Positions 17,540 through 25,594 of a stretch of DNA of 64,000 nucleotides are shown here, in pieces. The notes below the pieces were generated by a model. That model saw only the letters and a program-made list of their open reading frames with translations. It was not told where the DNA came from and ran no database searches. Position numbers and translations under genes: made by a program. Position 1 is the stretch's first letter. The number at the start of each line of letters is the position of its first letter. Source of the DNA: Pluralibacter sp. UBA7423 (GTDB lineage: Bacteria; Pseudomonadota; Gammaproteobacteria; Enterobacterales; Enterobacteriaceae); assembly GCA_002470465.1 (NCBI GenBank), contig DKMD01000012.1, forward strand, positions 62,001-126,000. The letters are read 5' to 3'.

Positions 17540-18430
17540 TCAACGCAACTCTTCGTCTTCGCACATTGGCAATGAGTCAATGGCGGAAATTTTCTTTAGT
17601 TGAGCCAAGTAATCAGGATTATTATCAACCAACCAATTTAATACGGCATAATTTGATAGTAATTTCTTGATGTGACCAATAATCACTGCCAACTTTAAAT
17701 TATTCGTACCATATATATTTTCGAGTTGCTTAGTCTCCATTTCCATTGCGGCCATTTCGCGTTCCATTCTGGCAAAGTTTTTTGCTATGTCTTGTTGCTT
17801 GAGCTTAGAATCTTTCGGGTTTATTAACATATCATCGGTAGTATAATGTAATAATGATAGAGCAAATTTACGGCTGAAATTATTTATACTCATCATCGTG
17901 GATACCGCTTCCAACTGTCTTTCTGGTTTCATTTTACGTAAAATAGAGAATATTGCTTGAGGAACATGCTGATTTGTTAATAAAGCGGTAGTTTCCGGGC
18001 TAATCCCATCAAGTAATCTGAACTTTGCCCTGAGTGTATCTACTGATATATTAAGGGATTGACTAATTTTTTCTTCTGAAACACCAGCATCCACAGCCTG
18101 CAATATCATACGATACTCCTGAATAACAGGTAGTCGATTTACATACTTGTTATAGCTGTAAGATTCTTCATCCTCTGAAATTAAACAAGGTATAGTAGAT
18201 AGCCCAATGTCCTTTGATGCTTCAACTCTTAAATGACCATCAAGTATGATCTTTTCTGACAGTTTATTAATATAGATAACTATGGGTTCTATGATACCTA
18301 CTGTTTTCACCGTTGAAAGTATCTGAAGATATTTAACGCTCGATTTAACATTAATTGGTAAATCTTTTCCATATATCAAATCGGAAACATTCATATTGAA
18401 AAATTTATTTCCGAAGTTAGGCTTATTCAT
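17540..18430 (-). CDS. ParB/RepB-like protein (RepB C-terminal type)
   Basis: 296-residue ParB-superfamily protein. The N-terminal ParB fold (~15-110) has the GHLRVEA box (LDGHLRVEASKDIG). The rest contains NRLPVIQEYRMILQAV and a helix-turn-helix-like stretch (SEEKISQSLNISVDTLRAKF), resembling the plasmid RepB C-terminal family. The chosen ATG overlaps the upstream ParB-like gene by 8 nt, indicating translational coupling. No ParA partner is present. Its association with the serine recombinase upstream suggests a role tied to recombination or DNA binding rather than classical partition. Confidence 0.75.
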   Translation of the reverse strand: MNKPNFGNKFFNMNVSDLIYGKDLPINVKSSVKYLQILSTVKTVGIIEPIVIYINKLSEKIILDGHLRVEASKDIGLSTIPCLISEDEESYSYNKYVNRLPVIQEYRMILQAVDAGVSEEKISQSLNISVDTLRAKFRLLDGISPETTALLTNQHVPQAIFSILRKMKPERQLEAVSTMMSINNFSRKFALSLLHYTTDDMLINPKDSKLKQQDIAKNFARMEREMAAMEMETKQLENIYGTNNLKLAVIIGHIKKLLSNYAVLNWLVDNNPDYLAQLKKISAIDSLPMCEDEELR

Positions 18431-19352
18431 TTTCAAGTCCTCGTTCAGGATCAACGTTATCCAGAATAAATGCTGGGACAGAATTTAAACTCTCAACAGA
18501 CAAAAGACCGGAAAACTCTCTATTTTGCAGTAAATTAATCATTATCTCCTTAACGACCATTAAACTAGATATTGTAAACTCGGATCTTGTATGGATAACT
18601 TTATGTCTTTTAAGATTTTCTTGATAAAGTTCCTTTAATTCTTCAGACGTAATCCGTTTCCTTTTTGCGCCCTGTACGAAAGCATTATTATTACTTCCCT
18701 TACCTGATGTTTCCCTTTGTGCTAAGATTCTTTTAATCGCAGCTATTTGCTTGGAGTTAAGTTCACCAGAATTGAAACCTTCTAAAAGAAGATTTTGTAT
18801 GTCAATCCCTTTAGCTCTTGATATTTCCACAGCCAGATATATAGGTATTCTTCCAGACTCAACAGCAGCAAGCAATTTATCTTCACCATTTTCTTTCAAT
18901 GACACAATAGAACTTACCCAAGTTCTAGAACGACCAATTTTATTAGCGACCTCTAGCTCAGTAAAGCCTTTATTTTTCAGCTCTATGATACTATTGAGAA
19001 GTTCAGTAGAACGTGGTTTTCTTCGTGCAATGTTCTCAGCGAGGCTCATGATATGACCATCTTCATGATCAACAGATTTTATAATTGCTGGTATTTGTTT
19101 TTCACCTAATATTTCATAAGCTTCAATCCGCCCTTGCCCACAAATCAAATCGTACAGGTATCTCTCACTGGGGGAGTCAGATAACCTTATTGTAATTGGT
19201 TTTTTTAAACCTATGTTTTTTATGCTTTCAACAAGTTCATTATGGATAGATTTACTTCTGGAACGTGGATTCACAATCCTAATTGCAGAGATATCTATAA
19301 GCTTTATTTCTTCATGTTCTCTCATCGGTAGATTCCTCTTAAAAAATATCAC
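18423..19352 (-). CDS. ParB-like nuclease/CTPase-fold protein
   Basis: 309-residue ParB-family protein. ParB N-terminal domain: IRIVNPRSRS start, then the CTP-binding-type GQGRIEA and ENIARRKPRS boxes (~70-115). A helix-turn-helix follows (FTELEVANKIGRSRTWVSSIV, ~135-155), with a charged C-terminus. It overlaps the end of the recombinase gene by 14 nt if ATG 19352 is used; an in-frame ATG at 19325 would remove the overlap. It is the middle gene of a leftward recombinase-ParB-RepB operon with no ParA. Confidence 0.78.
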   Translation of the reverse strand: MIFFKRNLPMREHEEIKLIDISAIRIVNPRSRSKSIHNELVESIKNIGLKKPITIRLSDSPSERYLYDLICGQGRIEAYEILGEKQIPAIIKSVDHEDGHIMSLAENIARRKPRSTELLNSIIELKNKGFTELEVANKIGRSRTWVSSIVSLKENGEDKLLAAVESGRIPIYLAVEISRAKGIDIQNLLLEGFNSGELNSKQIAAIKRILAQRETSGKGSNNNAFVQGAKRKRITSEELKELYQENLKRHKVIHTRSEFTISSLMVVKEIMINLLQNREFSGLLSVESLNSVPAFILDNVDPERGLENE

Positions 19353-20850
19353 GTTTAAGGATCTGCAAAAAAGGTATCAAGTCATCATATCGATAAAACT
19401 CTAACTGATAGGGATTAAACCCTTCAAAAACAAACTGAGTATCCAACAACTCTATTGATGGAAATATATAATAATCTTTTGTGTTCACATTTTGACTATC
19501 AAGTCTAACAACGATACAAATATCATAATTGAACTTACGTTCAAACCGAATTCTCCAGCGCTTTCTTGTGTTATTCATAAAACAGCGAGAGATAACTACA
19601 GACATTTTAACTTCATCATTAATAGTAAATAGTTTAGACTCCCCATCATAATCAACATAACAACCTTGTTCTGTAATATCAAAAATGAGTTTTTCAACTA
19701 AGCTATGATACTTTTCCCTAAGCAAGGAATTAATTCGCAAATAGTCATAATCATGCTTTGGTCTATAGTCAATTAATTTATAAGCCTGTAATAGACCACC
19801 AAAACGTTTCCTATACACAGATGAGGATGGTGTATCATCATCTTCATCTATAATTATGCCAGATAGTTTCCCTTTGTTTTTAAAAAGCTCGGAGAGTTTA
19901 GCAAGTAGATCATCATTACTAAGATGAATACTTCTATTACTAATAATAGTCTGCGCTTGTAAAAATAACTCAGGAGAAATAATAGCTTCAAAAGCATTTT
20001 CGCACCTTATCCATTCATGCTTGGGGTTCCGGGTAGAGCGTTGGCTTAATCGACATGATGTACGGTTATAGACATTATGACCAATATATTTTTCGTTAGT
20101 TAAAATCTCGTGGATCTTTCCTCTGGTCCATTTACTGCCATGCTCTGCAGAAATCCCTCTTCTATTCAACTCAGAGGCAATAACCCTCTCTGGCTTAAAG
20201 TTATTCACGAATTGATCGTATATCCATCCAACCGTTATGACTTCATCTTCCGGCCCTAATACTAAAATTATTCGATCAGTCTGGATGCTTTTCCACTCTC
20301 TATATTTAAGTATCCCTTTATGTTTATGGTTTTCATCTATCAACATTCTTCGTAAACCATATCCAGCAGGCCCGCCTTGGTGATATCCACGACCAGCCAG
20401 ATTAGCTTGTCCAAGAAAGACTTTTTGTGATAAGTCCCGACTTAAAGAAGAAGCTTTTTTTCGATCTATGAATAATTGAAAATCAGCATAATCACTATTA
20501 CCTTCAATAATAGGGTTTGCACAATATATGATGCCAACACCATGCATTTGAAGTTGATGGGTATAATATCCAAATTGATCTATACTCTGAAATCGCCCAA
20601 AGCGGCTTATGTCATAAACTAAAACTGCTTTAATATTTATTTTCCCTTCAACCACATCATCTATTAACTGTTGAAATGCCTGTCTTCGGTTTGCCGTAAC
20701 CCCACTTTTTCCAGAGTCATCATATGTATGAATGATATTCATCCTATGTTCTGACGCGAATTTACTTATGAATTGAGATTGATTGAATATTGAATACTGC
20801 TGATGGTCTGTAGACATTCTCAAATATTGCGCAACATTAATTGCATCCAT
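19339..20850 (-). CDS. Large serine recombinase
   Basis: 503-residue serine recombinase. The N-terminal resolvase domain carries the nucleophile in YLRMSTDHQQYS and the active-site arginines in VYDISRFGRF. A recombinase domain follows (~165-290, with RVIASELNRRGIS and KWTRGKIHEILTNEKYIG), then a ~200-residue C-terminal region without a visible zinc ribbon. The start MDAINVAQYLRMS is preferred over an upstream in-frame ATG because of family alignment. It heads a three-gene operon with two ParB-like proteins. Since the integrase already explains integration, this enzyme may act on a different site or be part of a cargo system. Confidence 0.85.
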   Translation of the reverse strand: MDAINVAQYLRMSTDHQQYSIFNQSQFISKFASEHRMNIIHTYDDSGKSGVTANRRQAFQQLIDDVVEGKINIKAVLVYDISRFGRFQSIDQFGYYTHQLQMHGVGIIYCANPIIEGNSDYADFQLFIDRKKASSLSRDLSQKVFLGQANLAGRGYHQGGPAGYGLRRMLIDENHKHKGILKYREWKSIQTDRIILVLGPEDEVITVGWIYDQFVNNFKPERVIASELNRRGISAEHGSKWTRGKIHEILTNEKYIGHNVYNRTSCRLSQRSTRNPKHEWIRCENAFEAIISPELFLQAQTIISNRSIHLSNDDLLAKLSELFKNKGKLSGIIIDEDDDTPSSSVYRKRFGGLLQAYKLIDYRPKHDYDYLRINSLLREKYHSLVEKLIFDITEQGCYVDYDGESKLFTINDEVKMSVVISRCFMNNTRKRWRIRFERKFNYDICIVVRLDSQNVNTKDYYIFPSIELLDTQFVFEGFNPYQLEFYRYDDLIPFLQILKRDIF

Positions 20851-21169
20851 AAAAACACCCAATCTCCAATAAAATAAAGCTTGTGGTGTTATTAACGGAT
20901 AAAACACTTAAAATCACACATCCATCTACCACAATCCTTAAGTCAAACTACACCATTACAGATGTTAATTTTTTTGATCTCCATCTCAAAATTGAAAAAA
21001 TACGATCATGGTTCAATAAAACATAATGCACGAAAATATTTACCGATCTCTGAAATTCATTATATTTTTTAGAGAGTTATTAAATAACTTCGCTGAAATG
21101 ACATTGCATATGAAAAAGGGCTTTCGGCCCTTCATTCTTTCCTTTATAGGAAACTACCCATTCCACTAT
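20851..21169. other. Upstream region of the serine recombinase gene
   Basis: 319 bp, AT-rich, no gene. It should hold the leftward promoter of the recombinase operon and, at 21113-21132, the terminator of the pilin gene. No convincing promoter boxes stand out. Confidence 0.5.
21113..21132 (-). terminator. Terminator of the PilV-like gene
   Basis: AAGGGC/GCCCTT stem with a TTTCG loop. Read leftward it is followed by a T-run (A-run at 21113-21117). Confidence 0.7.
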
Positions 21170-22711
21170 TTAGTTGGCAGAGCAAAAATGGACAGGAGAG
21201 CTATTTGAACCATAGTTTGTAAAGCCACCGCTGCACTGATACCCCAGTGCAGTAAAATTACCCGATGAGGTTCCCGTTCCTCCACCGGGCCTGATACTTC
21301 CAAGATCTTTTGGATAGCTTCCGCCGCAAGCCTCATAACACATTGCAACAGATGCACCACTAGCCGCTGTCCATTTTCCATTAACACAGGAAAGCAAAGC
21401 ACCAGCACTATTTTTACCCTGCAGGCCAGCAGGAGAACAGGAAGCCCCGGCAGTTGCGGTTCCACTTATTTGTAAGAACTCCCCGGCTGTCATTCTTCCA
21501 GTCGAGGCAACAGTCACCCCCTTTACCTGACCAGAAGATATAATGTTGCCAGAAGCGGTAATAGTGCTCTTGGCGGTTACGGCTCCAGTTAAGGTGCTGG
21601 CTCCGGCAACAGATAATGTAGACGCAAAACTGGCCGCACCTTTAAGCGTACTGGTTCCGGCTACTGTTAAAGCGTTATTTGCATTGACAGCACCTGTTAA
21701 CGTTGTCACTCCGGCGACGTTCAACGTTGATCCCAAAGCAGCAGCACCTTTGAGGCTACTTATACCAGCGACTGTTAATGTATTACTGGCGTTTACTGCC
21801 CCTGTTAATGTTGTCGCACCAGCGACATTTAATGCAGAACCTAACGTTGCCGCCCCCTTCAGATTACTTGTCCCTGCAACTGCCAGAGTATTGCTGGCTG
21901 CCAGCGGACCAGTGAGAGTGGTGGCCCCTCCGACATTCAGGGTAGTGCCAACTGTGGCTGCCCCGTTAGTTTTTAATACACCTGTCGTTGTGGTGCCTGC
22001 CGCCGTTATATTCTGTGCATTATAAACACTCTGACCGCCCATATTTAAATCACCTGTCATAGGGAGTGTTCCGTCTCTGCGAAGATAAACCGAATAAAGT
22101 GAGCTGTTAAATCCAACCCTGAATGCCAGCAGCCCTTCACTGGTTATATTATTATATGCAGTTGATGGTTCACTCCATTGCCCCTGAAAACCCGCAACAG
22201 AACTTGCTGTTCGCGTCATACCACTGTCGATACCTGCTGTTTGCATGGCTTTCCCTAACAGGTCATAACGGATTTTTCCACCTTCACTCCACGCAGAAGA
22301 CGTTGTAATAAGTCCATTGATAACATAGTTAGGCGCAGTCCCGTTTCGTTTTAATAATATCTTATAAGGTGATTTATAGATATTCATCCCATTGAATGTA
22401 TCAGGCAAAAGACTTTCATTTACCAAGGTAGCATACGTAATTTCACAGCCTGTCGCATTACATGTTCTTGGTCCCGGATCGCTGGACTGATTTGAACTGG
22501 CGGTCAGTGTTGATATCTTATCGTAGCGCAAACTGATATATCCATTAACAGCCTGCCCTATCTGATTTATCTGTTGCCCGGCTGTTTTAGCAGTAAAATC
22601 ATCTTGCTCATTTTTCATATCCTGAAATTTTACAAATGTGATCATTGAGCCTACACCAAGAACCAAAATAAGTTCTAATAGAGAAAACCCCTTTTTATTT
22701 GATTTACCCAT
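21170..22711 (-). CDS. PilV-like minor prepilin with internal repeats
   Basis: 513 residues. The N-terminus is a type IV prepilin leader, KKGFSLLELILVLGVG, with the G/F cleavage site and Glu at mature position 5. Residues ~215-245 resemble shufflon-type tip proteins (RRDGTLPMTGDLNMGGQS). Three consecutive 36-residue units follow (about 270-378), each with a TLxVAGxSxLKGAAxxxSxLxVAG pattern, then a Cys-containing C-terminal domain. A second ATG (22711) is chosen because AAGGAA is then 7 nt away. No other pilus genes or inverted shufflon segments are visible in the element, so assembly would need host or helper-plasmid machinery. Confidence 0.75.
   Translation of the reverse strand: MGKSNKKGFSLLELILVLGVGSMITFVKFQDMKNEQDDFTAKTAGQQINQIGQAVNGYISLRYDKISTLTASSNQSSDPGPRTCNATGCEITYATLVNESLLPDTFNGMNIYKSPYKILLKRNGTAPNYVINGLITTSSAWSEGGKIRYDLLGKAMQTAGIDSGMTRTASSVAGFQGQWSEPSTAYNNITSEGLLAFRVGFNSSLYSVYLRRDGTLPMTGDLNMGGQSVYNAQNITAAGTTTTGVLKTNGAATVGTTLNVGGATTLTGPLAASNTLAVAGTSNLKGAATLGSALNVAGATTLTGAVNASNTLTVAGISSLKGAAALGSTLNVAGVTTLTGAVNANNALTVAGTSTLKGAASFASTLSVAGASTLTGAVTAKSTITASGNIISSGQVKGVTVASTGRMTAGEFLQISGTATAGASCSPAGLQGKNSAGALLSCVNGKWTAASGASVAMCYEACGGSYPKDLGSIRPGGGTGTSSGNFTALGYQCSGGFTNYGSNSSPVHFCSAN
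21586..21912. repeat. 108-bp tandem coding repeats in the PilV-like gene
   Basis: Three adjacent diverged 108-bp units, equal to 36 codons, encode the TLTGAV..TLTVAG..LKGAA pattern. The period is exact at protein level. Confidence 0.7.
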
Positions 22712-22902
22712 TTTCATTTCCTTTTGTATTACACATCACTATCAATTAACAAAAACACAGAAATAATCAAGATATCTTAAAGAGGTTTTATTACGGGGTA
22801 TTAAATACATTGAATGGAAAAGAACTAAATATTAACGCATTGTATTATTAGTTTTAATATCAGCATAAAGAGTCAAGTTGCTTCCTTTCCTTTTTTAGAA
22901 AA

Positions 22903-23214
22903 TCATTCCTGCCTCCCCACCATATCCTCAAGAAATCTTTTACCTTTTAGCCTGAATCTTGCTTTATCTTCAGCACTAAGATTCGAAGACTGTAATATCA
23001 TCCCTAATATGAATTCTTTATCGACTTCTTCTACTTTACAGCCCACTGCTTTAGCTACTTCTGCACCTAAAATTATTTTCAGGCGTGTCTCCGCTTGCTT
23101 AGATAGTGATTTTTCTTTATTTTTTAGTCGATTCAAACGCATCTGAGCTGAAGCTATTTTTTGGCTAATTGTTTTTTCTTCCCTTGGTTTTCTATTTTTA
23201 TTACTTTCACTCAT
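22903..23214 (-). CDS. TraD-like small mobilization protein
   Basis: 103 residues from the ATG at 23214, which has AAGGGG eight bases upstream. A basic, helical N-terminal half (QMRLNRLKNKEKSLSKQ) leads into a C-terminal pattern (GAEVAKAVG..., EFILGMIL, EDKARFRLKGKRFL). That resembles the short TraD/MobC-like proteins of mobilizable plasmids, which assist the relaxase at oriT. The relaxase gene is 2.4 kb away, read oppositely. The family match is by pattern only. Confidence 0.5.
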   Translation of the reverse strand: MSESNKNRKPREEKTISQKIASAQMRLNRLKNKEKSLSKQAETRLKIILGAEVAKAVGCKVEEVDKEFILGMILQSSNLSAEDKARFRLKGKRFLEDMVGRQE

Positions 23215-23516
23215 CTTTGATCCCCTTATTGTATCATCTGCTAACTCCACGTAATTTTCATATAAATAACAATTCTCACATGATAACATCCCTAATCATC
23301 GAGATTATTCCAAATTATAGATTAATTTTACCAAGATTCAGATATTTCCATAGAAATTAAATCACAGTGCCAGTTATCCTACATTTACCCATGCTAATAA
23401 CTAGTACAAATAAAAAATATAAACATTAACATAATAAAGTCAAGTAATAGCCAAGAAATATAAACGTGGCCATTTAAATAAAGACCACATTTATATTTCA
23501 TTATTAGAGCTATTGC
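23215..23516. other. AT-rich gap before the small-protein operon
   Basis: 302 bp without a gene. It contains the terminator hairpin at 23456-23498 and, presumably, the leftward promoter of the TraD-like gene. Confidence 0.5.
23456..23498 (-). terminator. Terminator of the small-protein/membrane-protein operon
   Basis: AAATATAAAcGTGG pairs with CCACaTTTATATTT around a 15-nt loop just past the stop at 23517. Confidence 0.65.
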
Positions 23517-24272
23517 CTAACTTACCAACTCTGGTGGATTTAACAGCCATACAATAACAAAAATAGCTATTGCCCCTGTTGCCCTTATCGAAAACTTTTG
23601 AAACCTAGATTCAACGTTCAAAAAACCCGGAATAATTGCTGAAATGGCAGAGAGCGAAACAGAAAAAACACCTCTAAAAATAAAAAACTGTGTAGATGTT
23701 GGGTTTGGAATGACCATAGCTAAAATCAGCACAACCAAAGAAAAGAAAATACCGACACCTAATCCAAGTATAAGTTGCCACTTTGGAGTAGCTCTCATAT
23801 CACCAACTCCTGAATAATCGAACCCAGTAGTAGGAAGATTATCTTCTTGAAATGATTTTTTTAAACCCTCCCATATTTCTTTAGGAAGATACTCTTTTGT
23901 CATTCTCTGCATATTAGCATAGGTCCCATCTTCCAAAGGAGATAACGTTCCTTTAAAAGTAGTCGAATAACTACGCAGGAAATTAGTATGGACTATAACA
24001 GCCTTTAAAATGTTGTGGCACGTCTCGGCAAAACCTGTAACCCATTTTCCATTTGCATGAGCACCTAACAAGCCACTATTTCCAACAAAATTCTCAACAT
24101 AATTAAAATATGACGCTCCCAGATTCTGACAAGTTAGTAACTCTTGAAGCGTCGGCTCTTCACTCTTGTCATGAATTCTCATAACAATAGGTGTTAGATG
24201 CTCCATATAATTTTTTTTTAATAGAGCGATTTCACTCTCTGCCTGAACAACAGCCTGTTCATTAGTCATCAT
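23517..24272 (-). CDS. Unknown membrane protein, last gene of a three-gene operon
   Basis: 251 residues, unrecognised. The first ~160 residues are soluble and helical. The C-terminal third holds three hydrophobic segments (WQLILGLGVGIFFSLVVLIL; FFIFRGVFSVSLSAISAIIP; FSIRATGAIAIFVIVWLL). The ATG overlaps the upstream gene's end (shared bases 24262-24272), so the two are translationally coupled. With two small paralogous proteins upstream, the arrangement resembles adaptor-plus-membrane-effector operons. That interpretation is inference from architecture only. Confidence 0.7.
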   Translation of the reverse strand: MMTNEQAVVQAESEIALLKKNYMEHLTPIVMRIHDKSEEPTLQELLTCQNLGASYFNYVENFVGNSGLLGAHANGKWVTGFAETCHNILKAVIVHTNFLRSYSTTFKGTLSPLEDGTYANMQRMTKEYLPKEIWEGLKKSFQEDNLPTTGFDYSGVGDMRATPKWQLILGLGVGIFFSLVVLILAMVIPNPTSTQFFIFRGVFSVSLSAISAIIPGFLNVESRFQKFSIRATGAIAIFVIVWLLNPPELVS

Positions 24273-24516
24273 TTTTGTCAATTCTCATGGCCATCTGTAG
24301 TAATGTTGTCAGATCTGTATTATCAGCACCCTCCATAATTGATGCATCATATGAACCGACAACATCAAGCACTATTTTCTCAAGACCAGTTTTTGATATA
24401 AAGCCTTTGGTCTGTTGAATCGTAATAGCGATGTTTACCAAATCTCTATTGGAAGGAGACCAATCAGTAATCAAAAGAGTCTTTTCTATTTCTTGTTTAA
24501 ACGCAATAATATTCAT
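24262..24516 (-). CDS. Small protein B, paralogue of the upstream gene
   Basis: 84 residues, acidic and helical. The C-terminal part, MEGADNTDLTTLLQMAM, is clearly related to YAGADTTDLITLMQLAT in the gene just upstream (24523-24774). The size and single-domain form resemble standalone adaptor domains such as bacterial effector-associated domains, but I cannot confirm a family. AGG lies 5-6 bp before the ATG. It sits 6 bp after the first gene and overlaps the membrane-protein gene. Confidence 0.65.
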   Translation of the reverse strand: MNIIAFKQEIEKTLLITDWSPSNRDLVNIAITIQQTKGFISKTGLEKIVLDVVGSYDASIMEGADNTDLTTLLQMAMRIDKNDD

Positions 24517-24522
24517 ATATGC

Positions 24523-24774
24523 CTATTTTTTTGTAGCCAGTTGCATCAAAGTAATAAGATCTGTGGTATCAGCACCAGCATAGCAATGAGTTCCAGTGCT
24601 AGGGCAATATCTTCTGATAATAGTGCGCCAATCGTTCTGCGAAGGAGTAATACCAATTGCCACTAGAGCCTGTATGTCTTGTTTTATTTTAGCTAACTGG
24701 TAAGAAGTTGGTTCCATGGGCGAGGTACCAAACTTCATTTTTATCCTATAAGCCAAATCATCATCATTATTCAT
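24523..24774 (-). CDS. Small protein A, first gene of a three-gene operon
   Basis: 83 residues, unrecognised by name. An N-terminal helical part (YQLAKIKQDIQALVAIGI) leads to ITPSQNDWRTIIRRYCPS, then GADTTDLITLMQLATKK, the stretch shared with the next gene. AAGGAAATTTAA precedes the ATG. Two diverged copies in tandem suggest partners that interact with each other or with the membrane protein downstream. Confidence 0.65.
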   Translation of the reverse strand: MNNDDDLAYRIKMKFGTSPMEPTSYQLAKIKQDIQALVAIGITPSQNDWRTIIRRYCPSTGTHCYAGADTTDLITLMQLATKK

Positions 24775-25594
24775 TTAAATTTCCTTACTTAAGTAAAAGT
24801 TAGTTATGTATACTGTTTACCCATTTTACATCACTAATCATCGATTGACTATTGCCCCAATGATGAGTTCTTCACTCTTTCATGACAAACAGTTTTTGTT
24901 ATGCTCCGCTCACCTGCAACTTTGGAAAGTAAATGATGCGCAAAAGTAAAGCATAGGTTACGGATACTAAAAATGATTGATTTACATCAATTTAAGCCTC
25001 TTATTTTTTTGAATAAATTAAAATTGTGCAACATATATACTCGCGATTACTAACATTAAGTATCTGACACTCTCCACGTTACTTATTTTACAAAACCAAT
25101 GAAAATAATTTCACCTATCGTTTTTATATTCTGTTTTATGACCTTAATTTATGAATTGTGCAACACATAAACCTCGTTTCCCCGCCTTACGGCGGGAGGG
25201 AAAAAACTCCTTTTGCCCTTACGGGCGCTATCTAAAACACAAATATTCAATATTATTATCCTACCTCAACCGTTCATCCGATTCCTGCCCTGTTAATTTC
25301 ACAGATATTAAAACTAGCGTTATTATTTAAGTATAGAAAAACTTTTTACATTGTCGTTATTTTTAGCTCCTTTAGGAGATATAAAAATAAAGCAATGCCC
25401 ACCTATACACTCACTTCGTGAGCGTGTGGGGTCTACCGACGGTTGCCTGCCGCAGGCTAACACCGTTTCCTTCGGAAACAAGGTCAACGTCAACACCAGA
25501 GTTTTTCTTGCGAAAAACTAAAACCATCTGGGTCGCATTGGAGATTTATATCTTGGTTTGTTATTTAAATTTATATTGAGGTTGTTTTTATTAT
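24775..25594. other. 820-bp non-coding region before the relaxase; candidate oriT
   Basis: No gene fits here. ATTGTGCAACA occurs twice in the same orientation (25023-25033 and 25155-25165). Between 25181 and 25519 lie at least seven short perfect hairpins. Lying directly upstream of a MobQ-type relaxase gene, this is the expected place for oriT, although I cannot point to a nic sequence. Confidence 0.55.
25181..25519. repeat. Hairpin cluster upstream of the relaxase
   Basis: Perfect short stems: CCCGCC/GGCGGG (25181-25196), GCCC/GGGC (25215-25226), CTCC/GGAG (25367-25378), CAC.TCAC/GTGA.GTG (25408-25427), GCCTG/CAGGC (25445-25457), GTTTCC/GGAAAC (25465-25479), AGTTTTTC/GAAAAACT (25500-25519). 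Several loops are TTAC or TTCG-like. Confidence 0.7.
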
